Source: Geomobilibacter sp964431365
GTDB lineage: Bacteria > Desulfobacterota > Desulfuromonadia > Geobacterales > DSM-12255
DNA length: 64,000 bases
Assembly: GCA_964431365.1 (NCBI GenBank)
Contig: CAYSJJ010000007.1
Coordinates: 1-64,000 of the forward strand
Direction of reading: 5' to 3'
In this document: positions 42,840 through 50,767 of the stretch, one piece after another
Layout: each line of letters starts with the position of its first letter
Position numbering within the stretch: position 1 is the first letter of the stretch
Translations under genes and position numbers: made by a program
The notes under the pieces: generated by a model
Told to the model about the DNA's origin: nothing
Databases searched by the model: none
Seen by the model: the letters and a program-made list of their open reading frames with translations, nothing else

Positions 42840-42868
42840 AGCCTATCATGCACCCCAATACCTGTCAA
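42840..42868 (-). promoter_or_regulatory. csp promoter with long leader
   Basis: Consensus -35 TTGACA (42863-42868), 17-base spacer, -10 TAGGCT (42840-42845) on the minus strand. Transcription would start near 42833, leaving a 5' leader of about 150 bases before the csp ATG. Confidence 0.6.
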
Positions 42869-42895
42869 CCCATTTTCAGCCGGTCGCGACAAAAA

Positions 42896-43924
42896 TTACA
42901 ACATGTTAATTTTCCTGATAAAGGCAATGAGCAGGCCGTAGTGCTGGTGGTCGAAGCGCAGGACCAGGCGGGGAAGATCCAACAGGTCCGGCTCGTCCGA
43001 CTCCTCTGCCAGAGGGCCCGAACGCTCGATCCGACTACCGGGACGAAGAAGCTCCGGGAACTCGCTCTCCAGTTCGGCGATATCCCGGTCGGAAAGCTCC
43101 TTGTTGAGCCTGATGACCAGCATACCATCCACAAAGCGGAGGGAGTGGTAGTTCCGGTAAAAATCCTCGATCGCCTGAACTGCCTCCTCCACGCTCCTCG
43201 TGATGGTAAAGAGCGAAAAATCCTCGCCGGATATCAACCCGCGTACCAGGAGCGCGGCCTTGATGAATTCGAACCAGCGGTCCCAGTACCCGCTCTCGTC
43301 GTCCACCAGCACAAGCGGCTTTGGCGATGTCTTGCCGGTCTGGATAAGGGTGAAGACCTCCATGGCCTCGTCCAGGGTCCCGAACCCGCCGGGAAACACG
43401 GAGATGGCGTCCGCCTCCTTCACAAAAGCCACTTTGCGGTTGAAGAAGTATTTGTAGGTCACGAGCCGGGGGGTCTTCGCCATCACCGGATTGGGCGATT
43501 GCTCGAACGGAAGCCGGATGTTGACCGCAAAGGAGTTCTCGCTCCCGGCCCCTTCGTTCCCCGCCTGCATGATCCCGCCCCCGCCGCCGGTAATGATCAT
43601 GTATCCCCGGGCCGCCAGCTCACGGCTGAACTGGACGCAGGTCTGATAGATCGGTTCACTGGGCTCGGTGCGGGCCGATCCGAAGATGGTCACCTTTTTC
43701 CGGTGCCGGTAAGCGCTGAAGATCTTGTTTGTGTAGCGCATCTCCTTCATGGTGTTGTTGAGCATCTTCAGGTCGGCCAGATAACTGGTTTCCTGCCCCG
43801 CCTTGAGGGCCGCGAGGATCATCTCCCGCACCAGAGCGGCATGATGAACCCCTTCGGCCTTTGCTATCAACTGATCGATCTGGAGATCAATCTCCCCATT
43901 CTTGCGTGTAAAGCTCAGCTCCAT
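42896..43924 (-). CDS. LOG-family (Rossmann nucleotide-binding) protein
   Basis: A 342-residue protein with the LOG/TIGR00730 core: VTIFGSARTEPSEPIY, the motif GGGGGIMQAGNEGA and PGGFGTLDEAMEVF. LOG proteins release cytokinin-type bases from nucleotides or have related nucleotide functions; here an N-terminal helical region (1-85) and a C-terminal extension (from about 270) are added, and no specific role is claimed. The ATG at 43924 is preferred: it has GAGGAG upstream and lies about 27 bases after the predicted transcription start, whereas the ATG at 43942 has no site. Confidence 0.85.
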   Translation of the reverse strand: MELSFTRKNGEIDLQIDQLIAKAEGVHHAALVREMILAALKAGQETSYLADLKMLNNTMKEMRYTNKIFSAYRHRKKVTIFGSARTEPSEPIYQTCVQFSRELAARGYMIITGGGGGIMQAGNEGAGSENSFAVNIRLPFEQSPNPVMAKTPRLVTYKYFFNRKVAFVKEADAISVFPGGFGTLDEAMEVFTLIQTGKTSPKPLVLVDDESGYWDRWFEFIKAALLVRGLISGEDFSLFTITRSVEEAVQAIEDFYRNYHSLRFVDGMLVIRLNKELSDRDIAELESEFPELLRPGSRIERSGPLAEESDEPDLLDLPRLVLRFDHQHYGLLIAFIRKINML

Positions 43925-43957
43925 CGGCGATTGACTCCTCATGAAAAATGAGTGCGA

Positions 43958-43986
43958 ATTATATCACCCAGCAGCTAGGGTAGCAA
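43958..43986 (-). promoter_or_regulatory. Promoter of the LOG-family gene
   Basis: -35 TTGCTA (43981-43986), 17-base spacer, perfect -10 TATAAT (43958-43963) on the minus strand, in the divergent spacer with leuC. Start of transcription near 43951. Confidence 0.6.
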
Positions 43987-44087
43987 ATGTTAAAGAATAT
44001 CGAACAAATATTACGTTGCGCCGCCAGGTCTATTTGTTTACATTGGAGTCGCTACACGAATCAAGTCAGGAAAGGATGCTGCCGCTT

Positions 44088-45371
44088 ATGGGAAAAACCA
44101 CAGCAGAAAAGATCTTCGCGACCCACCTGGTGAACGAACCGTTCCAGGGGACCAAGGTTCTGAAACTTGACGTGGTCCTCTGCCACGAAATCACCACCCC
44201 GATCGCCATTGCCGACCTGATGGCCCGCGGCAAGGACCGGGTCTTCGATGCCGGCAAGATCAAGGCGGTCGTAGACCATGTCACGCCGAGCAAGGATACC
44301 AAAACGGCCACCCAGGCCAAGATCCTCAGGGACTGGGCACGCCGGCACAACATCAAGGACTTCTTCGACATCGGCGCCAACGGCGTCTGTCATGCCCTCT
44401 TTCCGGAAAAGGGGTTTATCCGGCCCGGCTACACGGTCATCATGGGGGATTCCCACACCTGCACCCACGGTGCTTTCGGCGCCTTTGCCGCCGGTGTGGG
44501 GACGACCGATCTGGAGGTGGGGATCCTGAAAGGGGTCTGCGCCTTCCGTGAGCCGAAGACGATCCGGGTCAACCTGAACGGCACCCTGCCGAAAGGGGTG
44601 TTCGCCAAGGATGTCATTCTCTATGTTATCGGCCAGCTGGGGGTGAACGGCGCCACCGACCGGGTGCTGGAATTCCGTGGTCCCGTTGTCGATGCCATGA
44701 CCATGGAATCCCGCATGACGCTCTCCAACATGGCCATCGAGGCGGGCGGGACCACCGGCATCTGCATGCCCGACGCCGTCACCGTCGACTACCTCTGGCC
44801 GTTCATCCAGAGCGAGTACGCCTCGAAGGAGGTTGCCCTGGCCGACTTCCGCAAGTGGTGGTCCGACGAGGACGCAACCTACGACAGGGTGCTCGACTTC
44901 GACGTCTCCAACCTGGAGCCTACGGTTACCTTCGGCTACAAGCCTGACCAGGTGAAGCCGGTGGGCGAACTGGCCGGGGAGCCGGTGGATCAGGTATATC
45001 TCGGCTCCTGCACCAACGGCCGGCTCGAAGACCTCCGGATAGCCGCCCAGATCCTCAAGGGGAACAAGATCGCCCCAACGGTCCGCGGCATACTGTCGCC
45101 GGCCACCCCCAAGATCTACCAGGATGCTCTTCACGAGGGGCTGATCGACATTTTCATGGAAGCCGGCTTCTGCGTCACCAACCCCACCTGCGGCGCCTGC
45201 CTCGGCATGAGCAACGGGGTCCTGGCGGAGGGGGAGGTATGCGCCTCCACAACCAACCGGAACTTCATGGGGCGCATGGGCAAGGGTGGCATGGTCCACC
45301 TCATGTCGCCGGCCACCAGTGCCGCCACGGCCATCGAAGGAAAGATCGCCGACCCGCGAAAATATCTCTGA
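44088..45371 (+). CDS. leuC: 3-isopropylmalate dehydratase, large subunit
   Basis: A 427-residue aconitase-family subunit that isomerises 2- to 3-isopropylmalate. The 4Fe-4S ligands are in YLGSCTNGR and TNPTCGACLGMSNG; GDSHTCTHGAFGAF is a further signature. This is the shorter (about 420 residue) LeuC class. The ATG at 44088 (MGKTTAEKIFATHLV) is preferred; AGGAAAGG lies about 10 bases upstream, while the ATG at 44076 abuts that site. Partner leuD follows after 31 bases. Confidence 0.95.
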   Translation: MGKTTAEKIFATHLVNEPFQGTKVLKLDVVLCHEITTPIAIADLMARGKDRVFDAGKIKAVVDHVTPSKDTKTATQAKILRDWARRHNIKDFFDIGANGVCHALFPEKGFIRPGYTVIMGDSHTCTHGAFGAFAAGVGTTDLEVGILKGVCAFREPKTIRVNLNGTLPKGVFAKDVILYVIGQLGVNGATDRVLEFRGPVVDAMTMESRMTLSNMAIEAGGTTGICMPDAVTVDYLWPFIQSEYASKEVALADFRKWWSDEDATYDRVLDFDVSNLEPTVTFGYKPDQVKPVGELAGEPVDQVYLGSCTNGRLEDLRIAAQILKGNKIAPTVRGILSPATPKIYQDALHEGLIDIFMEAGFCVTNPTCGACLGMSNGVLAEGEVCASTTNRNFMGRMGKGGMVHLMSPATSAATAIEGKIADPRKYL

Positions 45372-45402
45372 TCAATTTTACGATGACTAAAGGAGAACAC
45401 AC

Positions 45403-45930
45403 ATGAAACAGTTTGGCGGGCCGGTCCTTTTCCTCGACCGGTCGGATATCAATACGGACGAAATCATCCCGGCAAAGTACCTGACCGAGATCACCAAGGA
45501 GGACCTGAAGCCGTATATCCTGGAGGATCTGAAGCTCCCCGGCTTCGACCCGAAAGGAGAAAAGACCAGGAGCGCCCGGGTCATCGTCAGCCGCGAAAAC
45601 TTCGGCTGCGGGTCGTCCAGGGAGCATGCCCCCTGGGTCTTTGAGGTAAACGAGATCACGGCGGTAATCGCCCATTCGTTTGCGCGCATCTTCCGGCAGA
45701 ACATGTTCAACTGCGGCATGGCGGCCATCGAGCTTCCCAAGGAACAGCTCGAGCAGCTCTTCAGCTACGCTGCGGCGCCTGACGCCACCATCAGGCTGGA
45801 CGTCGAAGGGCAGTCCCTCACTGTCTCGGGAGGGGGTAAAGAAGAGACCTTCGGCTTCGACATCTCCCCCTTCGACAAGGCCTTGGTGCTTGCTGGGGGC
45901 TGGGTGGACTACGCCGACCAGAAGTATTGA
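45403..45930 (+). CDS. leuD: 3-isopropylmalate dehydratase, small subunit
   Basis: A 175-residue swivel subunit of isopropylmalate isomerase. VLFLDRSDINTDEIIPAKYL at the start and SRENFGCGSSREHAPWV with RIFRQNMFNCGMAAIEL are LeuD signatures. AAAGGAGAACACAC precedes the ATG. Forms the heterodimer with leuC just upstream. Confidence 0.96.
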   Translation: MKQFGGPVLFLDRSDINTDEIIPAKYLTEITKEDLKPYILEDLKLPGFDPKGEKTRSARVIVSRENFGCGSSREHAPWVFEVNEITAVIAHSFARIFRQNMFNCGMAAIELPKEQLEQLFSYAAAPDATIRLDVEGQSLTVSGGGKEETFGFDISPFDKALVLAGGWVDYADQKY

Positions 45931-45976
45931 GCAACCCGAGTTTTATCATTTCACTTACCTGATGCACCATTTCATG

Positions 45977-46000
45977 AGAGCCCGCTGCCAAGCGGGCTCT
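45977..46000. terminator. Hairpin after leuD
   Basis: AGAGCCCGCT GCCA AGCGGGCTCT is a perfect 10 bp stem with a 4-base loop 46 bases after leuD. It lacks a T-run, so it could be a weak terminator or an mRNA-stabilising hairpin. Confidence 0.45.
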
Positions 46001-46143
46001 TGCCGTTCAGGGCGCCATCCCGTCCCCCGTTTTTCCAGCTTTCCGGTTGACTCTACACCGCAGGCAGGGATAATATGCACTGCTTTTGCGTCCGCCTGGC
46101 AGAGTGTCGTTAACTCCGGCTGCGCACCAGACATAGGTATAAC

Positions 46144-47670
46144 GTGACCAAGCGAGTTCTTCCCATACTGCAGCTTTGCCTTGTGGCAATACTCCTGACG
46201 GTTTTCGTGCCGCTTCGGCCGGCATGGGGAGAGGAGACCGGCGCAAACGAGGGTACCATCGTCACCCTCTGGCCCCTGCTCGACTATCGCGAGAGTCCGG
46301 CCGACGGCTTCAGCAATCTGAACATACTGGGCCCCCTTTTCAAGTTCCAGAGCCAGAAGGACCAGTCCACCGTGGCGCTGCGGCCGCTCTTTTACCGCAC
46401 CGGCAGCGGGGAAAAGGAAACCGCCGCCACTGATTACCTCTACCCCCTGGCGTCCAGCGAAACCACCCCCGATGTCTCCCGCTTTCAGGTCCTGAAGCTC
46501 TACCAGAAGAACCAGTTTCGGAAGGACCGGGAAGAAGAGAAGGAACGGGATTTCATGATCTTCCCGTTCTACATCACCGGCACGTCCAAGAAGTACGGAC
46601 CGTACACCTCCGTACTGCCGATCTACGGGGATATCTACGAGCGATTCTGGCGGGACGAATACCACTATGTCCTCTTCCCGCTCTACGGCAGAACCGTAAA
46701 CAAAGGGACCACCAATTACAACGTCCTCTACCCCTTCTTTTCGGTCACCCGCGGAGAGCGAGAATCGGGCTTCGGTTTCTGGCCGCTGTACGGTCAATCG
46801 GCCAAGGAGGGGGTCTACCGGAAGCGCTACGCCCTCTGGCCGATCTATCACCAGGAGGAAAAGGGGCTCGACACCGACAACCCCACCAGCCGCTTCCTGT
46901 TTCTGCCGCTCTACGCCGCTGTCGACTCGCGAAAAGAGACGTCGCGGAGCTATCTCTGGCCCTTTTTCGGCCATTACGAAAAGCGGGAACCAAAGGAAGA
47001 GGGATGGGACCTTTTCTGGCCCTTCTGGCAGGTTGTCCGGGGCGAGAAGCGGAATGTAACCCGTTTACTCCCGTTCTACGATAAGGAAACGAACGGCGAC
47101 GACGTGAAGCGCTGGTACCTTTGGCCCCTCTACAAGGAAGAGATCATGATAGCTCCTTCCTTTCATCAGGAAAAGGAGCGGCTGCTCTATTTCCTCTACA
47201 GCAATAACCGGGAAAGCTGGCCCGAGGATGGAGCCCGGCGCCAGCGCGTCGCCTTCTGGCCCCTTTTCGTCTACAATCGCACCACCGAGGGTGTGAAGTC
47301 GTTCGGACTCCCGGCCCCTGTCGAGCCGATCCTGGACCGGGAAGGGATTGAGCGGAGCTGGGCTCCCTTCTGGCGCATCTATCAACAGCGGTGGAACGAT
47401 AGCGGCGACTCGGCGGCCTCCCTTGCCTGGAACCTTTACTGGCACGAGGCACGGGGAGAGGAACTGGCCTACGAGTTGTTCCCGCTCCTCCGGTACCGTT
47501 CCACCGGCAGCACTGCCGACCTTCAATTCCTCAAGGGGCTGTTCCGCTATACGAACGGCCGCGAAGGGAAATCGGTCCGTCTCTTCTGGCTTCCTTTCGG
47601 CATCTCCTGGGGGGGGACGGCACCTGGGCATGAGAGCGCGAAGCACGTCACCGGGAGCTTACATCCATGA
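46144..47670 (+). CDS. Exported protein built of about 16 short aromatic-proline repeats, unknown function
   Basis: A 508-residue protein that I do not recognise. It has a signal peptide (cleavage near PAWGEE). The mature part repeats a hydrophobic-x-P-hydrophobic-aromatic motif every 20-35 residues: LWPLLDY, LRPLFYR, LYPLASS, IFPFYIT, VLPIYGD, LFPLYGR, LYPFFSV, FWPLYGQ, LWPIYHQ, FLPLYAA, LWPFFGH, FWPFWQV, LLPFYDK, LWPLYKE, FWPLFVY, LFPLLRY. The spacing and the charged turns suggest a beta-rich repeat, possibly a surface or barrel-like structure. It starts with GTG and its stop overlaps the mlaE start by 4 bases, tying it to a lipid-transport permease. Confidence 0.75.
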   Translation: MTKRVLPILQLCLVAILLTVFVPLRPAWGEETGANEGTIVTLWPLLDYRESPADGFSNLNILGPLFKFQSQKDQSTVALRPLFYRTGSGEKETAATDYLYPLASSETTPDVSRFQVLKLYQKNQFRKDREEEKERDFMIFPFYITGTSKKYGPYTSVLPIYGDIYERFWRDEYHYVLFPLYGRTVNKGTTNYNVLYPFFSVTRGERESGFGFWPLYGQSAKEGVYRKRYALWPIYHQEEKGLDTDNPTSRFLFLPLYAAVDSRKETSRSYLWPFFGHYEKREPKEEGWDLFWPFWQVVRGEKRNVTRLLPFYDKETNGDDVKRWYLWPLYKEEIMIAPSFHQEKERLLYFLYSNNRESWPEDGARRQRVAFWPLFVYNRTTEGVKSFGLPAPVEPILDREGIERSWAPFWRIYQQRWNDSGDSAASLAWNLYWHEARGEELAYELFPLLRYRSTGSTADLQFLKGLFRYTNGREGKSVRLFWLPFGISWGGTAPGHESAKHVTGSLHP

Positions 47671-48440
47671 AAACGTTCGAGTTTGTCGGCAAACACCTGA
47701 TCCGGTTCACGGAAATCGTCGGCGAGATGCTCATCCTCCTTGGCCAGACCTTTTACTTCTTCAAGGAGATCCCCCGCAATCTCCCGAGCATCGCCACGCA
47801 GATGCTGATCATCGGCTATGAAACACTGCCGGTCGCCTCGGTCATGGCCTTTTTCGTCGGCATGGTCCTGGCGCTCCAGACAGGGGTTGAGCTGAACAAG
47901 TACGGCAGCCAGGACATCATCGGCGCCATCGTCGGCCACTCCATGGTGCGTGAGTTGGGACCGGTCATGACCAGCTTTCTCGTGGCCGGGCGGGCAGGTT
48001 CGGCCATGGCGGCCGAAATCGGCGTCATGAAGGTCTACGAGGAGATCGACGCCCTCAAGACCCTGGATATCAATCCGGTCCGCTACCTGGCCATGCCGAG
48101 GCTCATTGCCTGCCTGATCTGCGTCCCGGCCCTGGTGGTCTACTCGGACCTGATCGGGATTGTCGGCGGCGCGATCATCAGCAACCTGCATCCGCAGATT
48201 TTCGTGTCATACTACACCTACTACGACAGCCTGACCGGTGCCCTCAAGATCCGGGAGGTCGGCAACGGCCTGGTCAAGGCGGTGGCCTTCGGTGGCATCA
48301 TCGCACTGGTCGCCTGTTATGTCGGGTTCAATACCAGCGGCGGCGCCCGCGGGATCGGCGTATCCACCACCCGTTCCGTGGTGCTCTCCTTCATGCTGAT
48401 CCTGGTGGCAGATTACTTCCTCACCCGTATCCTGATGTGA
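47667..48440 (+). CDS. mlaE: MlaE-family lipid ABC transporter permease
   Basis: A 257-residue permease with about five membrane segments and family motifs MVRELGPVMTSFLVAGRAGSAMAAEIG and YEEIDALKTLDINPVRYLAMPRL. MlaE forms the inner-membrane channel of MCE lipid transporters. It overlaps the preceding repeat-protein gene by 4 bases (ATGA) and is followed 24 bases later by an MCE-domain gene. The ATPase (MlaF) usually encoded beside it is absent here. Confidence 0.92.
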   Translation: MKTFEFVGKHLIRFTEIVGEMLILLGQTFYFFKEIPRNLPSIATQMLIIGYETLPVASVMAFFVGMVLALQTGVELNKYGSQDIIGAIVGHSMVRELGPVMTSFLVAGRAGSAMAAEIGVMKVYEEIDALKTLDINPVRYLAMPRLIACLICVPALVVYSDLIGIVGGAIISNLHPQIFVSYYTYYDSLTGALKIREVGNGLVKAVAFGGIIALVACYVGFNTSGGARGIGVSTTRSVVLSFMLILVADYFLTRILM

Positions 48441-48464
48441 GGCTCGCAACGAATAGGAGTACCC

Positions 48465-49535
48465 ATGAAATTCTCCACCGAAAAAAAAGTAGGCTTCTTC
48501 TTCATCGCCAGCATAATAATCCTCGGCGCGCTTCTGGAAGTGGGTGAAAAGTGGAACCCCTTCGAGAAATCGATCCGCTACAGGACCTATCTCTCCAACG
48601 TCACCGGACTCAAGCTCGGTGACCCGGTCCGCCTGGTCGGCGTGGACGTCGGCAGGATCAAGGAGGTAAACGTCAAGGACGAAAACGTCGAAATCGTTTT
48701 TGATGTCAAGCCGGGGACCCAGATCAAGACCGACAGCGTGGCAAGCCTGCGCCTTACGAACCTGCTGGGAGGGCAGTTCCTTAGCATCTCCCTGGGGAGC
48801 CCCAAGTCTCAACTCCTGGAGCCGGGAGGCACCCTTTTCGGCAAAGACTCGGCCAACATCGACGTCATTGTCGACAACGTGGGTGAGCTGACCAGGGACG
48901 CCAAGACCCTGATCAACGATCTCAACAAGAACCAGGATGAAGTCCTGAAGAAGATCTCCGCCATGCTGGACGAGAACCGGGCCAACATCCAACAGAGCGT
49001 GGCAAACTTCCGGAGCATCACCGACAAGTTCGATCACGGCGAAGGCTCTCTGGCCCTGCTCCTGAACGACAAGGCGCTGTATGCCAATGCCAACGATGCC
49101 ATCGTCAGCCTGAAGAGCGTTACGACCAAGATCGACAAGGGGGACGGAACATTCGGCAAGCTGGTCAACGATCCGTCCCTGTACAACGACGCCAAGGATG
49201 CGGTGGCCAGCCTGAAGGACGGCGCCAGGGAGATGAGCACCGGCTTCAAGGACATCAAGGAGATCGCCGGCAAGATAAACCGCGGCGAGGGGACTGCCGG
49301 TAAGCTGGTCAACGACGAAGCGCTCTACACCGAACTGAGGGATGCGTCCAAGAACATCAAGGATATCACCCAGAAGATCAATTCGGGCCAGGGGACCCTG
49401 GGGAAGCTGGTCAACGAGGACAAGCTCTATCGTGACACCACGGCAGCCATGAAAAAAGTGGAAAAGGCTGCCGAGGGGTTGGGGGACAGCGGGCCGATCT
49501 CGGTGCTGGGGAGCATCATCGGCACGCTGTTTTAA
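48465..49535 (+). CDS. mlaD: MCE-domain protein (MlaD family)
   Basis: A 356-residue protein with one N-terminal TM (10-26) and an MCE domain (residues 37-115: YRTYLSNVTGLKLGDPVRLVG and LGGQFLSISLG). The C-terminal 200 residues contain at least four degenerate repeats with the core GxGTxGKLVNDxxLY (for example GDGTFGKLVNDPSLY, GEGTAGKLVNDEALY, GQGTLGKLVNEDKLY), predicted helical. MlaD-type hexamers carry lipid between membranes; the long repeat tail could span the periplasm. AGGAG precedes the ATG. A family B repeat starts right after the stop. Confidence 0.92.
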   Translation: MKFSTEKKVGFFFIASIIILGALLEVGEKWNPFEKSIRYRTYLSNVTGLKLGDPVRLVGVDVGRIKEVNVKDENVEIVFDVKPGTQIKTDSVASLRLTNLLGGQFLSISLGSPKSQLLEPGGTLFGKDSANIDVIVDNVGELTRDAKTLINDLNKNQDEVLKKISAMLDENRANIQQSVANFRSITDKFDHGEGSLALLLNDKALYANANDAIVSLKSVTTKIDKGDGTFGKLVNDPSLYNDAKDAVASLKDGAREMSTGFKDIKEIAGKINRGEGTAGKLVNDEALYTELRDASKNIKDITQKINSGQGTLGKLVNEDKLYRDTTAAMKKVEKAAEGLGDSGPISVLGSIIGTLF

Positions 49536-49536
49536 G

Positions 49537-49741
49537 GCAGGTTGCTGAAAAACAGCCATCTTGCCGCCGTCCTCGCGAGCATCCTTGTGACTTCGGCCTG
49601 CGGCCTCACCCTTCGGGCGCCTTCACGGTCCAATTTCGCAAGCGAAATTGTGCGGCGTAGCGCTGTTTATGCCCGGTGGGTGCTACACCTCCGCGGTGCT
49701 CGCTGCGGGTGCGCCAATCTGACTATTTTTGAGCAACCTGC
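49537..49741. repeat. Dispersed element family B, copy 1 (MITE-like)
   Basis: A 205 bp element starting 1 base after the mlaD stop. Terminal inverted repeats are GCAGGTTGCTGAAAAA (49537-49552) and TTTTTGAGCAACCTGC (49726-49741), one mismatch in 16. The interior holds a palindrome CAATTTCGC-AA-GCGAAATTG preceded by CGGCCTGCGGCCTCACCC. The interior matches 55401-55518 on the opposite strand, and the right end (read inward) resembles the short sequence at 62922-62962. Confidence 0.72.
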
Positions 49742-49823
49742 ACGTTTTTGCTTCCTTCTGGCCCTGGATCAAGCTGACGGCTTTTTCTTTGCGCAACCTG
49801 ATACTTACTTCCGGAGTACTCTC

Positions 49824-50687
49824 TTGTCCGATATCCTGCAGATTGCCGTCGGCACCGTCACCATGCGGCCGTATGTCTTTGCCTTTTTCGCCGCGTACCT
49901 GCTGGCAGCGGTCCCGCACCTGGGGTGGCGGAAGATCGCGACGTTCACCGCCATCGGCTACCTGATCTCCTTCGCCTCCGAGTTTTCCTCCATCAACACC
50001 GGCTTCCCCTATGGCTGGTACTACTACATCGACACGACCAGGAGCAAAGAGCTCTGGATCGCCGGGGTCCCGTTCTTCGACTCCCTCTCCTACGTCTTCC
50101 TCTGCTACTGCAGCTACGCCACGGCCCTGTTCATCCTCTCCCCCCTCAAGGCCTGGCGCTGGGACCTGGTCCCCCTGGAGACAAGGTCGATCAGAAGATC
50201 CTTTGCCGCTCTGTTCCTCGGCTCGCTGCTCCAGGCCTACCTGGACATCATCATCGACCCGGTCTCCCTCCAGGGGAGGCGCTGGTTCCTCGGTCAGATC
50301 TACGGTTACCGCGAGCAGGGGTACCATTTCGGGGTCCCCCTCTCCAACTACCTGGGGTGGTGGCTGGTGAGCGCGGCCATGATCTTCGCGCTCCAGCGTC
50401 TTGCAGTCTCCGGCGCCAACACGAAGGAGCCGCCGGCCGGGGTGGTGAACTTCCCGCTCAAGTCGCTCCTGGGGCCGGTGCTCTACCTGTCGGTACTCGG
50501 CTTCAACCTGACGATGGCCTTGATCATCGGCGAGATGACCATCGCCGTCACCGGCCTATTCATTGTCTTTCTCCCTCTCGTGATGGTGGTCACCCTGGCC
50601 TTCCGCCGGGTGAACCGCTACAGCAAGGATGAGCTGGCCGACCATATCAGGGACGTTCCCTGGTCCGCCGCTGCCGGCAGGCGATGA
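49824..50687 (+). CDS. Carotenoid biosynthesis (CruF/DUF422)-like membrane protein
   Basis: A 287-residue protein with about seven membrane segments. The segment SEFSSINTGFPYGWYYYIDT and the later DIIIDPVSLQGRRWFLGQIYG with GVPLSNYLGWW are characteristic of the DUF422/CruF family, whose known members hydrate carotenoid end groups. No other carotenoid gene is nearby, so the substrate here is uncertain. A TTG start at 49824 is chosen because CCGGAG lies 7 bases upstream; an ATG at 49863 has no site. A family B repeat lies just upstream. Confidence 0.75.
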   Translation: MSDILQIAVGTVTMRPYVFAFFAAYLLAAVPHLGWRKIATFTAIGYLISFASEFSSINTGFPYGWYYYIDTTRSKELWIAGVPFFDSLSYVFLCYCSYATALFILSPLKAWRWDLVPLETRSIRRSFAALFLGSLLQAYLDIIIDPVSLQGRRWFLGQIYGYREQGYHFGVPLSNYLGWWLVSAAMIFALQRLAVSGANTKEPPAGVVNFPLKSLLGPVLYLSVLGFNLTMALIIGEMTIAVTGLFIVFLPLVMVVTLAFRRVNRYSKDELADHIRDVPWSAAAGRR

Positions 50688-50709
50688 GTCGAAGAGAGTC
50701 GTTTGATGC

Positions 50710-50743
50710 AAAAAGGCCCGCCGGATCGTCCGGCGGGCCTTTT
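50710..50743. terminator. Bidirectional terminator between the CruF-like gene and leuA
   Basis: A long GC-rich stem (AAAAAGGCCCGCCGG / CCGGCGGGCCTTTT, 5-base loop) lies between convergent genes, 22 bases after one stop and 25 bases after the other. T-rich on both strands. Confidence 0.88.
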
Positions 50744-50767
50744 CATCTTCAGAGACTGTGGAGAGAG

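Noticed and set aside
49542..49823. Long N-terminal extension of the CruF-like protein
   Set aside because: The extension is a translation of the family B repeat and lacks homology; a TTG with a ribosome-binding site lies just after it.
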